From: Stromatinia cepivora | Lineage: Eukaryota > Ascomycota > Leotiomycetes > Helotiales > Sclerotiniaceae | Direction: 5' to 3' | Assembly (NCBI GenBank): GCA_014898415.1 | Contig: RCTD01000027.1 | Location: forward strand, 682,001-746,000 | Length of the DNA stretch: 64,000 nt | In this document: positions 26,381 through 38,257 of the stretch, one piece after another | Position numbering within the stretch: the first letter of the stretch is position 1 | Layout of the letters: every line of letters begins with the position of its first letter | Notes under the pieces: model-generated | Databases searched by the model: none | The model's input: only the letters and a program-made list of their open reading frames with translations | Told to the model about the DNA's origin: nothing | Made by a program: the position numbers and the translations under genes

Positions 26381-28831
26381 AGATATAGATACTCTACCTC
26401 AATCCTCAAGCTCTAGCTCAGGCTATCCAATCCAATCCAATCCAATAATTCATCTAGCCTACAATCCCACAAAAAGAAGCATCAAATCCAAATCCTCAAA
26501 TCCAATTTCAAATCTCAAAATCTCAAAACCTCACTCATATCCAATCTAATCCCCCATTCCAAATATTAAATATTCCACACGCTCCACCACACCGCCTCTC
26601 ATCATAACTTCTAATAAAACTATCTACCTAGTAGCTGGTGTATAATTCTTCGCTTGCTTGAGGTAACTATATCTTTGAAGTGTAGATGGATGTGTTTAGA
26701 TGTATTGATTATACATGCTTGTTGCTGAATTGATCGCGCGGTGATTGGTAAAGTTTTTGATGGGGGTGTGGATCTTGATGAGGATTTGTGAGGCTCTGAT
26801 GATGGGATGAAGTTGATGGAATTAATTTCATAATGTTATTTAATGATGGTTGGTTGTATATGAATCTTTAAATCCGTTCATGATTAATTCCAAATTTCTC
26901 TCGGTACCTCTCGTTTCATCCCTCCCTCTTAAATATTTCGGATTTTATTTCTTTATTTCTTTCTCTTATATCAAGTATCCCCATCTCTACTTCTTATTCA
27001 TCCCTCTTTCAAAAACATCACTTACCTAGGTAAATGACTATCACTCTCAACAAAAAGAATCGAAACAAACAAACAAACCCCTTATATAAAAATAATTCTA
27101 ATCCATCAAAATCGTACTAGAAATGAGATATATTACCAATTCATAATGCGTTGTATAATCTTCCCAGATTCGAAAAGTTCACTGTTGCTTAGGAATTCGT
27201 GGGAAGATGAGGAGATAAGGAAGAGAGTTTTCTGAGTACCAAGATCGTATAATGCGACGAGATTATAATACATACTAGACACGAAGTACTAATCAACTAC
27301 TAAGTAGGCATGATTGAGAATAGGCGTGGTGGATGGAATGGCAGAAAGTAAGAGTTACTTACCTACTTACTTTACGATGTAGAAAATACACAGAGAGGTA
27401 AAGAAAGGAAAGGGTATACTCGAATATTTTAGTATGAATTCCAAGTACTTACTCAATATTCCAATACATTTACAATACAATATGAAGAGAACAGAAGATT
27501 GAAAAGAGAAGAAAGAAGAAAGGAGTATAGATATACATCCCCTTCATATAATACTGAAAATTCTTCATCATATATTTATCTGTTTTTCCTCCTTACTCCT
27601 TACCCCGCCATAGGATTGATGTACATTGTACCTATCTAGTGGATAATAAATACAGCTCTCACCGCATCTACGAACCATATCCCGTATCCCGTATCCCGTG
27701 TATTTCTCTAGAGTTATATTTAAAGTTTCTTGGCGCGATCAGATTACTCTGGAGTCTGTACGTGCTGAATTTGATTTCGAGTTTACTTTACACTTTATAT
27801 TTAATACTGTACTACGTTGTGCTATTAATTTAATTGACTACCTACCTGGTAAAATGGTTCTACCGAGTGGGTATTTTTCCTTCCCCTTTCCCCTTTCCCC
27901 TTTCTCTTTCTCTGTCTCTTCTCCCTCCTCTTCTCTCAAAGACAGGGTATAATTACAAGTAAAAATCGCCTCCTCCTCCTATCTCTCGTCTCCTCTCCTT
28001 GTGGATAAAAGAACGTGCGGGTTTGAAACAGACAGAAATGGTTGATGGTGTATTAGATGAACATACCTAAATAACCAGCCCGGTTGAACATCCCCTAATT
28101 TTTGATCTTCGGCTCCAGATAAGAGGACCCTGTCTTGGACCCTTGATTCAGGTAGGTAAATCGTTGCTATCCATATCCATGTACATACTAAAAATCCAAA
28201 CTACACTACCAACCCCTGAATAAATACTTAAAAATCACCTCACATGAAATTTTCCCCAACATTTTCTCAATTGGGTATTTACATCCACTTTGTAAGTAAA
28301 AACGTAAGATCTTACTGTACACTGTACAAAGTATTTCCGTACGAAGCTCAAGAATCTCAAACGTGGGGGCTGAAAACTAGGCACCCAGGTGCTACTTACT
28401 TCGAGCCTCAAATCTACAGTGCGACTTTACAGAGTACGACAGCAAATGGCACGTTTTGCGTTGATTATGGATGTGCATAACCATTCACCGTTTGGGAACA
28501 TCAAGGAAACACAGCCACAATACAACCTTGGGAAACACAACATGTAGGTAGGTAAGTTATCGGGAAATATTTCATTCGTATGAAGGACGGTGTACCTATC
28601 TATATTCATTTATTCTTATCCATTTCGCCTCTCCTTTTTTGGTTGATCATCCTCATCTCATCCATCCTCATCTATTTTCTACTTCTTCTAGAAGAAAGAA
28701 AAGTCCCAAATATGAAACCCCTAATAATCGAGCTCTGAATTCGAACTTCTAATTCATTTAAAACACATACCGTACTCAAACGATGATATAGCCAAGAAGC
28801 CAAGATTCGTGATAATTGTCACTAAACGAGT

Positions 28832-28854
28832 GAATGAATGAATGAATGAATGAG
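28832..28854. repeat. (GAAT)n microsatellite
   Basis: About five GAAT units in the gene desert. Confidence 0.75.
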
Positions 28855-29225
28855 TCAAGGGTGGTCGAGACAGATGAAGTGTTCTTCCTGACTAATCTGC
28901 ATTGGGAAAAAATGCCGAAGATGATGGGGGATTCGAGAAGGACCCTGCATTTGGGATTGACTACTAGGTTACTAGGTAAGGTTAGGTAGGCTTGAGGGGT
29001 TTTTTTTTGTTTATTTTATTTTTTATTCTTTTTTTTGGTTTGGTGAATTTTTTGATGGAAGATAATGGCGGTCGATATAATACGTATGAAGTAAGTAAGT
29101 ACACTGTGCACAGTATTTGGAAAATATGAGACTGTTGTAACGGTGAACAGCCTAGGTAACACAGGAACGGGTTTTTGACATGTGAATGAGCTGATGTTCA
29201 GTACCTACCTAGAAGGGTTGCACAG

Positions 29226-29266
29226 AGATAGGAGATAGGAGACAGGAGACAGGAGACAGGAGATGA
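29226..29266. repeat. 7-bp GACAGGA/GATAGGA tandem repeat
   Basis: Five to six heptamers in tandem, alternating GATAGGA and GACAGGA. Confidence 0.8.
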
Positions 29267-29537
29267 GAATATGACATTCCGTAAGCTTTACGACCAGAAA
29301 TCTGGGGATGGTCAGCAATTATCAGTAATTCTATTCAATTCTAATCATCTTCTTCTTCTTGACTCAGGATACTAGATATGTCAATATCAATCAATGTTGG
29401 TCTCTGAGGGGTGGTCTATGGTAAGAGATAGGAGGGGATGAAGAAGTAGACAGATAATCAGTGCAGATACTTAGTACATGTATCAGGATGGGATGATACT
29501 TCCTACTGGCAATGCATTGAGCTTTGAAGACTCGATG

Positions 29538-29564
29538 TTTCAAGTTTCAAGTTTCAAGTTTCAA
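29538..29564. repeat. (TTTCAAG)~4 heptamer repeat
   Basis: Nearly four perfect TTTCAAG units in the gene desert. Confidence 0.85.
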
Positions 29565-30596
29565 TGCATGTTTCTCCTGAAGGGTATCTGCTTGCATTTT
29601 TGAGTACCGGTATCTGTGCTTTGATTATATGGGAAGGAAAGTCTTTCGAGCGCAACGGGGTATCGAGATACTTTATGGCTTGGAACCACTTAAATTAACT
29701 TGGGGAATAGAAAATACAAATACATTCACGGTACCCATTCCCCTATCTTGTTACATTCTTGAAGATGATGTGAGTATCGTATCCGTATCAATCCCTTTTC
29801 CTTTCCTTCTTCAATCTCACGACTCAAGCTAGGTATTCTTTCCAAGAAAAATAAATGCTGACAATAATCTTCTTTTATCCAAACTTCTTATCGGAACCAA
29901 TCATCAGAATCAATTGCCAGAAAAAATTACGGTAAATTGAGGTAAAACCAACTCTCAAGGAAGTTAGTACCGTACCAAAAACTGTTGAGAAGTAAGAATC
30001 TCCACTATCTTCTTTTCATGAATCCTTGAAGTGGAGAAACCTTTTTAAAAGTGGAAAAAAGTAAAAAAAAAAAAAACAATGGAGAATCAAACAGGAACGT
30101 GGTTCACGCTAAGAATTTAAGGGTCCGTTTGGTTGTTCTTTTTCAATTTCATATGTGGTGAGGTGGTGATGTGATGTGGTGATGTGGTGATAATAGGAAA
30201 ACTGCCTCGATTGACTATTTTTGGGGGTACTCGAGCTAAGGGTAAAGCTAAGAAAATATATCCCACACTCATCTATAAACTTCAACTCTCTCGCACTTTT
30301 CAATCCATTTTATCTTTCTTCCTTTTGAAATCTTGATTCATTTCAATATTCATTCTCTTTTTTTCCTCTTCATTCAGAAGTATTAGAAATCTGGTATTTT
30401 CTGATTGCTGTCTCCAAGGTAGCTTTCTGATACAGATATTCTATATTTCATCATTGCATACCAAAGCAAGAAGTAAGAATTCTTTTCACCAAAAGCCTAA
30501 GATCTTTGAATTTATTTCAATTGATCTGAAGAAAATCCAAACGGAAAAAATCAAATCTCTTCAAGCTCGAATTGGGGGAGAAGAAAACTCGCAAAG

Positions 30597-32103
30597 ATGG
30601 CATCTTCAACTCGCTCCTCATCGAGCAAAACCCTCATTGAGGAAAAACAACCTCAACATCTTGACATGCATGGAAATGTCTTCGAACTTCCTAATTATAC
30701 CATGAAAGAAATTTACGATGCCATTCCAGCTCATTGCTTTAAACCTTCAATTATTCGATCAATGGCATACGTTGTCCGCGATTACTTTTACGTCTCCACC
30801 CTCATCTACCTCGCCCTTACTTTCATTCCAATGCTTCCTAACGCATACCTTCGATTTGCTGCTTGGATCGCATATACCACTGTTCAAGGATTTGTTTTCA
30901 CCGGTATTTGGATTTTGGCACATGAATGTGGACATGGTGCTTTCAGCAAGAATAAGAAATTGAACTGGACTATGGGCTTAATTATGCATTCTTTCTTGCT
31001 TGTACCATTTCACTCCTGGAGACTTTCTCACTCTCAACATCACAAAGCTACTGGAAATATGGATAAGGATACAGCATTCGTTCCACATACAAGAGAAGGT
31101 TGGGTTAAGAGAAACTTCGGAGAGAAGGCGAAGGCAAATATGATTGAGTTTGCTGAATTGGCAGAAGATTCTCCAATTTATTCCCTTTACCACGCATTCA
31201 TTCATCAATTCTTTGGATGGCCAGGATATTTAATTGCCAACTTGACTGGGCAAGATTATGATGGTGCTAAAGGAATGAGAATTTCTCATTTCTACTTTGG
31301 AGAGGACAGTGTTTTCTACAAGAAGAATGAGTTGCCTTTAATCGCTTTAAGTGATGTTGGTGTAGCTGTTATGATTGCTGCTTTGATTTGGGCTGGTCAA
31401 GTCTTTGGAAGTTTTAATGTCATTGTTCTTTGGGGTATTCCATGGTTGTGGGTTAACAACTGGATTGGTGAGATTTATTCCTTGGGCATTAAATTATAAT
31501 TCAAAACTAATATATTCTCTTACAGTTGCTATTACCTTCCTTCAACACACTGATGCTTCCATGCCTCATTACAATAACAATACCTGGAACTTCGCTCGTG
31601 GTGCAACCGCAACTATCGATCGTGATCTCGGTTTCATTGATACTCATCTTTTCCATGACATCATTGGTACTCACGTTTGCCATCATTTGGTTTCTACAAT
31701 CCCATTTTACCACGCCGGAGAAGCAAGTCAACACATCAAGAAGGTTATGGGACAACATTACAAAGCCGATGTCAAGACTCCATTCTGGACCGCCTTCTGG
31801 AGGAATCAACGTACTTGTAAATTCGTCGAAGAATCCGAAGGAATGGAAGGAAGTGGTGTATTCATGTACAGAAACTTGTATAAACGAGAAGGAGAAGTCC
31901 ATGCTAAAGATCTCACCAATGGTCAAGCTTCAATTTCCAAGGAAAGTGGAAAACCAACTGCTTCAAAGGTTGTACCAGTTGGCTCCATGGCTACTGCTAT
32001 GTCTACAAGCAGAAACATGAATGCAGGAAGAAGATTAAGTCAAAGTGTTCAAGAACGAGCAAAGGCTGGATTACCACTTTTGGCTGAGGTTTTGGGAGAG
32101 TGA
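30597..32103 (+). CDS. Delta-12 (oleate) fatty-acid desaturase
   Basis: Two exons, 30597-31467 and 31526-32103, with a 58-bp intron (GTGAGA donor, phase 1). The product is 482 aa. Three histidine boxes for the di-iron centre are intact: HECGH at 109-113, HSQHH at 145-149 and HVCHH at 340-344. Hydrophobic segments around 58-108, 128-140 and 245-290 fit the membrane topology of ER desaturases. The block after box 3 (STIPFYHAGEAS, then the CKFVEESEG region) matches what I know of fungal delta-12 enzymes better than omega-3 enzymes. The expected reaction is oleoyl to linoleoyl desaturation on ER phospholipid, with electrons from cytochrome b5. Substrate position is a family inference. The C-terminal 60 residues are polar and variable. 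Confidence 0.88.
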
Positions 32104-32686
32104 GGTTGTCATGACTCATATCTTCATCTTGTGTGTGAAGGATTGAGAAAGTACTAGGTATTATACCACGTGAATTGGTGGATGGAGTTGAGGAGTTTTT
32201 TATTTGATTGTTAGGAGAAAATAAATGGATTTGATACCGGATGGAATTGATGATGCTAGATCTTAGGAAGAGATAGAGATGGTTGAATATCAGCGCAAAC
32301 TTCTTTTTAGAGATGGATTGTTGGTTTGATTGATTGGTTGGATGGATTGGAAGTAGTGGAGGATGAGGATGAAGTTAAGTTCGGCTGTCTTTAAAATGAG
32401 AGTGGGATGGAGGAGATTTTTAGACTCGACTTGTTCAGAGGGGACTAGACTAGACTTACTTAGACGGACTAGACTAGCAATACAATTAGAGTAGAATAGA
32501 ATACTATTGTTGTATTATACTCTTTAGCTCTTTGACTCTTTACATCTTTGTGGTATTTACTTTTACTTGTTTAATCAATTGGATTGGATTGTGATGTGAT
32601 GCTCACTTAGTAGGTAGGATTTGAGATTATATTGTATGAATTTTTGTATTTGTTTAGATCTTTGTTTAGATTTCTATTTGAGTATT

Positions 32687-32888
<202 letters not shown>

Positions 32889-32980
32889 TGTATATAGAGT
32901 TAAGGAGGAGATGAAAGGAGATGAAAGGAAATAGAAATTGAAAGAGAGTTGGAAGAAAATTGAAAGAGGAGGGGGGGAAT

Positions 32981-33016
32981 GGGAGAGGGAGAGGGAGAGG
33001 GAGAGGGAGAGGGAGA
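32981..33016. repeat. (GGGAGA)6 hexamer repeat
   Basis: Six units, about 95 bp after the TTTA array. Confidence 0.9.
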
Positions 33017-33469
33017 GATTAATGAACCTGAAAAGTACTATTCCAGATCATCTCTGGTCTACCCTATTCTACCCCTTTCCCAGCCTTGTTCTACTTAAAG
33101 TATAGAGTTTAGTGTCGATAGAATATCTTGGCGAATATAGAAGGATGAATTTATCAATAGCGAGTTTAGAATCAGATGGTAAAATTCAACAGTACCTTGT
33201 ATTTTCGAATTGAACCTAATATGTATAGCGGACGAGAGATATAATTGTGATATTTTGAATAGCTTATATAATTGATTGTCAATTAAGATGTGTATCTCGT
33301 AAATCATAGATTTTGTAAACCATAAAATGACTATCCCATCTCCTGGAATCCTCCATCTAATTTCAAACCTCGTCTAAAATCCCACTCTCTCCCATCTCGT
33401 AGCATTTCCAAAATCCTACATATGCATTGCATATAACGAGACTCCTCTTCGCTTTCCATCTCCCCATTA

Positions 33470-35163
33470 TTAATCGTCCTCTAAATCATCAATATCTATT
33501 TGATCCGGTTTTTGAATTTGTATATCGGTAACATATATACTTTTCCTCCAAGCCTCTTTCCCATTACGAAATTCATCATCCGAGCATATATGCCCAAAGG
33601 AACGCGGTAAAGAATTTTTATTTTTATTTTTATAATGACCTAAAATATATATTTGACTCTTTTAATAATTATTTATTTTATAATAAAGAAATTATTTATT
33701 ATATTTTTCAACAATATAATAATCATAAATACAATCAAATATTAAAAATATATTTTATTTGAATTATTAATATTTTGGATATCGCTTATCAAATCGAAGA
33801 TTTAATTCATCTATATAATGGATTTTGAAATAATCTTTTATATTATCCATTCGAAGAAATATATATAAATAATTGGGCTCGGGATATACAATGAATTGAC
33901 AAGGGCTATGGATATTAAAATATCTTCTTAGAGCTTTTAAATTAGGGAATAACTTACCGCAGTAGCATTCATAAGGTTTGGTGGGAAAGCGACACTGTTT
34001 TTTGGATTGGGAATTGGGTGTTCCTGTGGCTGTTCTTTCTTTCCTTTGGACGCTTTTTCGAGCGAGAACTCGCGAATATGGTGGATTCGGTGGTTTGGCT
34101 GGAGGACACAGGTTGATTGGGGAATAATGGTGAGGGTATTATCGATTGGACTGCGGAGGAAACATGTGCATCATGACGTAAATCGTGATCAGTGCTCAAG
34201 TGACCATTATGCGTAGGCTTATTGAGACGCCACACCTCTTCGTAATAAGCTCCATCAACTACCTCAAGTATACATGAACTCTTGTCATCTCGATCCTGAA
34301 TTCGAATATCGAGGAGAACATCCCGAATAGACTTGCGAATAGAAAGACCAAATTCTAGAGTCTCTAATGGACCAGATGCGTATGTGCGATAGAAAAATTG
34401 AATGGAATCTTTCAGAAACGAAGGTTTATATTCCACAGATACATTCTCTCCTTCTATTAATTTTGCTCGAATCAACGTAAATAATTTATCCGCATTCTCG
34501 TGGTTTGAGCGAATACACAAATTAGTGGGATGGTTGTTTGAGATATTAGTCGAAAGAATAGGTTGCTGTTCTCTAGTTTTTCCTTCGCTAAGCGAGAATG
34601 CGTGGTTGGGAAAAGAATTCTATAAGGTGGTGGTGGTCTTGTTAGTATGAGGAATATTTAAGCGTATGAAAGTGTTATGACATTCAAAAGGCGATAGAGA
34701 AAATCGAATAGTGACGTGATCTTGAAGTCCCTAGAACCCTAAAGACCGGCGATGTGTATGACCTCATGGCCAATTTGATCGGTAACCCTTTGTGGAGTTC
34801 CGTATTTCATCCGACTCGTCAAGATGTATAACCCCTCCACTAAAAGCCCGGGAAAAAGTAAACTCAAACTTACAGAATTTGCATGCTGAAGATCTCGTGT
34901 GCTATTATGTTGAAGACTCTCCGATATAAGATCGTCTAGAGCTGGGTTTGCTGAAGCGATTGATGTCCCGCATGTTCTGGATACTCTTGTTCTGGATACT
35001 CTTCTGGATGCTCGGGCCTTAAACAGGACGACGGGTATGTATTGCTGTCGTAAAGCGAAGGCTAAATTGCATTCGTAAGAACATTATTTCCATGTTCATT
35101 TGAACTTTGAGAGGTAGCTGGTGGTTTAATATTTGGATATTCAATATTTGGATGAGCATTCAT
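33470..35163 (-). pseudogene. Decayed tandem paralogue of the adjacent zinc-finger gene (copy A)
   Basis: Minus-strand segments: 35163 to about 35045 (starts MNAHPNIEYPN), about 35050-34874, 34619-33958 and 33639-33470. The 34620-34873 intron (GTAAGT donor, TTATAG acceptor, phase 0) sits at the same place as the intron of copy B (35887-38257). The block KLF, FYR, ASGPLETLE and SIRDV parallels KLF, FYR, AAGDETMELE and SILEV of copy B. After an A6 run (T6 on plus at 33998-34003) the first frame stops with HQTL, while another frame continues into KPYECYC. A phase-1 intron (33640-33957) then leads to FGHICSDDEFRNGKEAWRKS, matching FRHLCSNRDECGKKEYWRTS of copy B. A second frame break lies near 35045, where no ATG is available. 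A functional shorter product is possible, but the two breaks favour decay. Confidence 0.65.
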
Positions 35164-35886
35164 ATGGGGTTGGTGGTTGCCAACCCAAATCGGGTGATTA
35201 AGCAAATATGTTAAGTGTGCTCTTTTTTAAGGCTTTTTGGAGATGAAAGAACTGATAAGGAAGTAGTTATTGATGATTCAATTAATTATTCTCAGAGCTT
35301 GATGAGTTTATTTGGAAGCAAGTGAGGTTCCCTCAGAAGATTTTGTTTTTTGAGGGTTCGATTCTTCAGTAAATCATCACATGATCCGACCAAGTGAAGC
35401 ATACGCATGACTAATCTTCAGCATGCGATCACAGGAATTTCATAAGCAACAATCAATACATATCTCAGACCACACGAAGAACGAGCAGATTTATTCTACT
35501 TAATCAAAAATAAACTCTAGACTTCAAGAATAAAGTATATACACCGCGGCAATCATACAGAAATTATCCCTCTCGCAGTCAATTAGTCGCAAGCAGAATA
35601 GACTGGTATGAAAAATCGACTCATTACCTAGTCTAGGCGACGAGAATGTTATATAGGTATGCACCTAGCGCTAATTAATCATTATTTACAACATTATATA
35701 TATGTACATAAAGTGTTCCATCCCATGAAAATAAACCCAAAGAACGCTACTTCATAAGAAGTCTAATATAACCACGACGCAACGCTGAGAACCAGAAGAG
35801 AAAAGAGACATCAAGAAAGCCTTGCTAGTTTCTATACAGCTAGCCCATACACCAAATATACTTGCAGGAATATCACAATTACGACA
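35164..35886. other. Spacer between the two zinc-finger paralogues
   Basis: About 720 bp, AT-rich. It should hold the 3' end of copy B and whatever promoter remains for copy A. No other gene seen. Confidence 0.55.
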
Positions 35887-38257
35887 TCATCTAATTGAAG
35901 GTGAGCCATTGTCTTCATCCCCTCGCTCTGCAATCGCTGCTAATGAATCTACCGAATTTTTTAATAACCCATTCCTTGAAGATCTATCTGATGGATTCTG
36001 GATGGTCTGATTGTTGAGAAACTCAAAATCTGGATTTTCGCCCAGATACCTATTCATTGAAATATCCGATTCTAGCTCTAGAGAAGTTTCCAATCTCCCA
36101 GATATTAGCGACGTCGAATACGTCTTGTTGTTGTATGGACTTATGTAAGAAGCTGGGTGGCGATTTGTCGGATAATTACCGCGGCTGAAACTCCTGTTGC
36201 TTCCGCGAAAATCGTAGTCACTGGACTTTTGGGAATGGAGATATGTATCGGCACTTTCTCCTTGGTCGGTGCTATCTACATCGTCTGCAAAATCATCGTT
36301 GTGGTCATCAATCTCCTGATGTGTTTCGCTATCAGTATCGTCATCATTGCTTCTTGGAACCCGCTCTCGATTCTCTGGTTGAACGCAGTGGCTAGTCCTC
36401 CAGTATTCCTTTTTTCCACATTCATCTCTATTTGAACAAAGGTGCCGAAATACCAATGGTGTTTTGGATGTTTTTAGATGATTTATGATGTGGGCCTGAC
36501 TCATTTGACAGTTTTTCCAGGAACCGCGGAGAAGTTTTTTCTCACAGAAAACGCAATATTCATGAGTCCGATCATTGATTACGAAAGTGTTCCTTTGAAT
36601 CTGTCTGTTCTGTTCATCCGCTGTAAGACATTTAATGTATCTTTTATGGGATTTGGTGTCGAGATGATTTTTCATAGCGTCCTTCCTCACAAATATCTTG
36701 TCGCAACCAGGCACGATACAAGCAGTGAACTCATAAGGGTTATGAATGGTGTTATGACGTCCTATCTCTTTGGGCTCGACACGCGCGTTACAATCGGGGT
36801 AGTAACAATGGTATTCGTCTGGGGAGGCCTTGAGCCGCTTGCTGAATGATGACGCTGTACTTATGGAATCTTCACAGTTACTGCGACGCTTGGTTTGACG
36901 GGAATACAACGATGAGGTTCGGTGTGTTTGTTGCGATGAGCTAGATAGTGCTGGTGTTGTGCTCTGTTCCCTCAGCGGATCCTTCTGCGGAAGAGTAAAA
37001 GTCCATCCTGCATCGAAGTAGATCTTGTAGACAGCTTCTGAAATTTTCATGGGTTTCATATCCCTCCATGGTACAGCGTCGTGTCGAATGACTTCGAGTA
37101 TAGAGTTCAAAACCAAAACTTCCAATTCCATTGTCTCATCCCCAGCAGCGACACTGCGATAGAAATCTTGTATAGTATTCTTTATTCTCGAAGCGACCAA
37201 TTGTTGGTTTAAATTTTTGTCTTTAAATTCTTGCATTCTTTCGCATACGATATCAAATAACTTGCTTTCAACATTCATATTGGTGTATGTACCGCCCACA
37301 GAAATAGAAGGATCATGGCCCGTGTGGCGGTCAGCCTGGTCGGATACAAGACCGCGGCCATCAAGCGTTGCTCTCCGAACACTTCGTATCTGATTTGGTC
37401 TTCGAAATGAGGAACCCTCCTTGTTTCTGGTCAATCGTCGAGGCCGAAGCATTGGGCTGTGGTTTTCTATGGACCCCAAGACATTGAACTCCTATCGCAA
37501 AACATTTATTAGTTTTGATATCTTCCATCTCACTGACATAATGAAAGTGTAAAGTCAGATCATAGAGATGAAATTAGTTACGTGCTTTGCATACTACAAG
37601 GACCTCATATTTGAGGAGTAGACATTGACGTAATTTCACAAACATGGTTCGTGGCGGAAAATATGATGAATCAAAATATACACTTACAGATGTTTCACGG
37701 CTATGAAGTTGGGGATCTAACACAGAGATTGTGTTCGACCTCGATAATATTTGAGTATGTTGAGAATATATTGGCGCTTCGGGCGAATGAGGCATCTCGA
37801 AATCAGTACATCCCATTTGATCAGGAAAATAAACAGAACGGTCGTTTATTTGAGCGATCGCCGGCTTCTCAGTCGGTTGTGGATCGTTCAGCATTGGAGG
37901 TGTTGTCTGAGATGGTGAAGGTGTTTGGGTACCGAAGCCGCCCCTAGCAGCCCCCAATGCATCGGATTCTTCTCCACATTCTCGCACGTCAAAATGATAG
38001 TCAAGTAAATCAGAAGTGTGATCGCAATGGTAATCGTAACCTGGAGAGTCGTCGTTTGAAAGGGGAATTAGATCATCGAGATCATTATTGCAACCATTAC
38101 TATGTGGAAAGAAATCAAATTTATTGTTGAAGGAATTTGATTCATTGCTGAGAGATACCGGTGGTTGTGCGGGGTACAAACCAGGATCCCAGCCACCTTG
38201 GTGTGGCAGTGTTATTTCGTGCATGTCTATGAACTCTTCTGCAGTTTCGAGAGACAT
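35887..38257 (-). CDS. Uncharacterised C2H2-type zinc-finger protein (copy B of a tandem pair)
   Basis: Two exons, 38257-37688 and 37491-35887, with a 196-bp phase-0 intron (GTAAGT donor, ACTAATAA branch, CGATAG acceptor). The product is 724 aa and starts MSLETAEEF. The layout is an acidic, Asn/Ser-rich N-terminus (1-190); a basic stretch LRPRRLTR near 205; a helical block at about 264-355 shared with copy A; a first finger near 418 (C-x4-C-x11-H-x3-H, from YHCYYPDC); a second near 448 (C-x4-C-x12-H-x5-H, from CIVPGC); a Cys-rich third element (YCVFCEKK, then HIINHLK, RHLCSN and CGKKEYW); and an acidic disordered tail. It probably binds nucleic acid in the nucleus. No named family was recognised. 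Confidence 0.75.

Larger units (their letters stand above)
25319..30596. other. 5.3-kb gene desert upstream of the desaturase gene
   Basis: No gene supported on either strand. It contains an AATTAATGTTTTTATG-type short repeat at 25613-25652, the (ATAAAT)58 array at 26031-26380, TATCCCG triplication at about 27680-27700, a GAAT run at 28832-28854, a GACAGGA repeat at 29226-29266 and a TTTCAAG repeat at 29538-29564. Open frames in it are short and compositionally non-coding. Unspliced non-coding RNA cannot be excluded by reading. The last few hundred bases should hold the desaturase promoter and leader. Confidence 0.6.

Noticed and set aside
25788..26549. 253-codon plus-strand frame with a long Asn-Ile repeat, and its minus-strand Tyr-Leu mirror at 26002-26409
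   Set aside because: Both are produced by the 6-bp period of the (ATAAAT) array, which can have no stop in these frames. The flanks have no protein-like sequence.
30454..30705. Upstream frame overlapping the desaturase start
   Set aside because: It has no ATG at its beginning (TTG only) and no recognisable content, so it is not supported as a uORF.
35290..35385. GGGTTCGATTC, a tRNA T-loop-like word
   Set aside because: No matching acceptor stem, D-arm or anticodon arm at the expected distance on either side.
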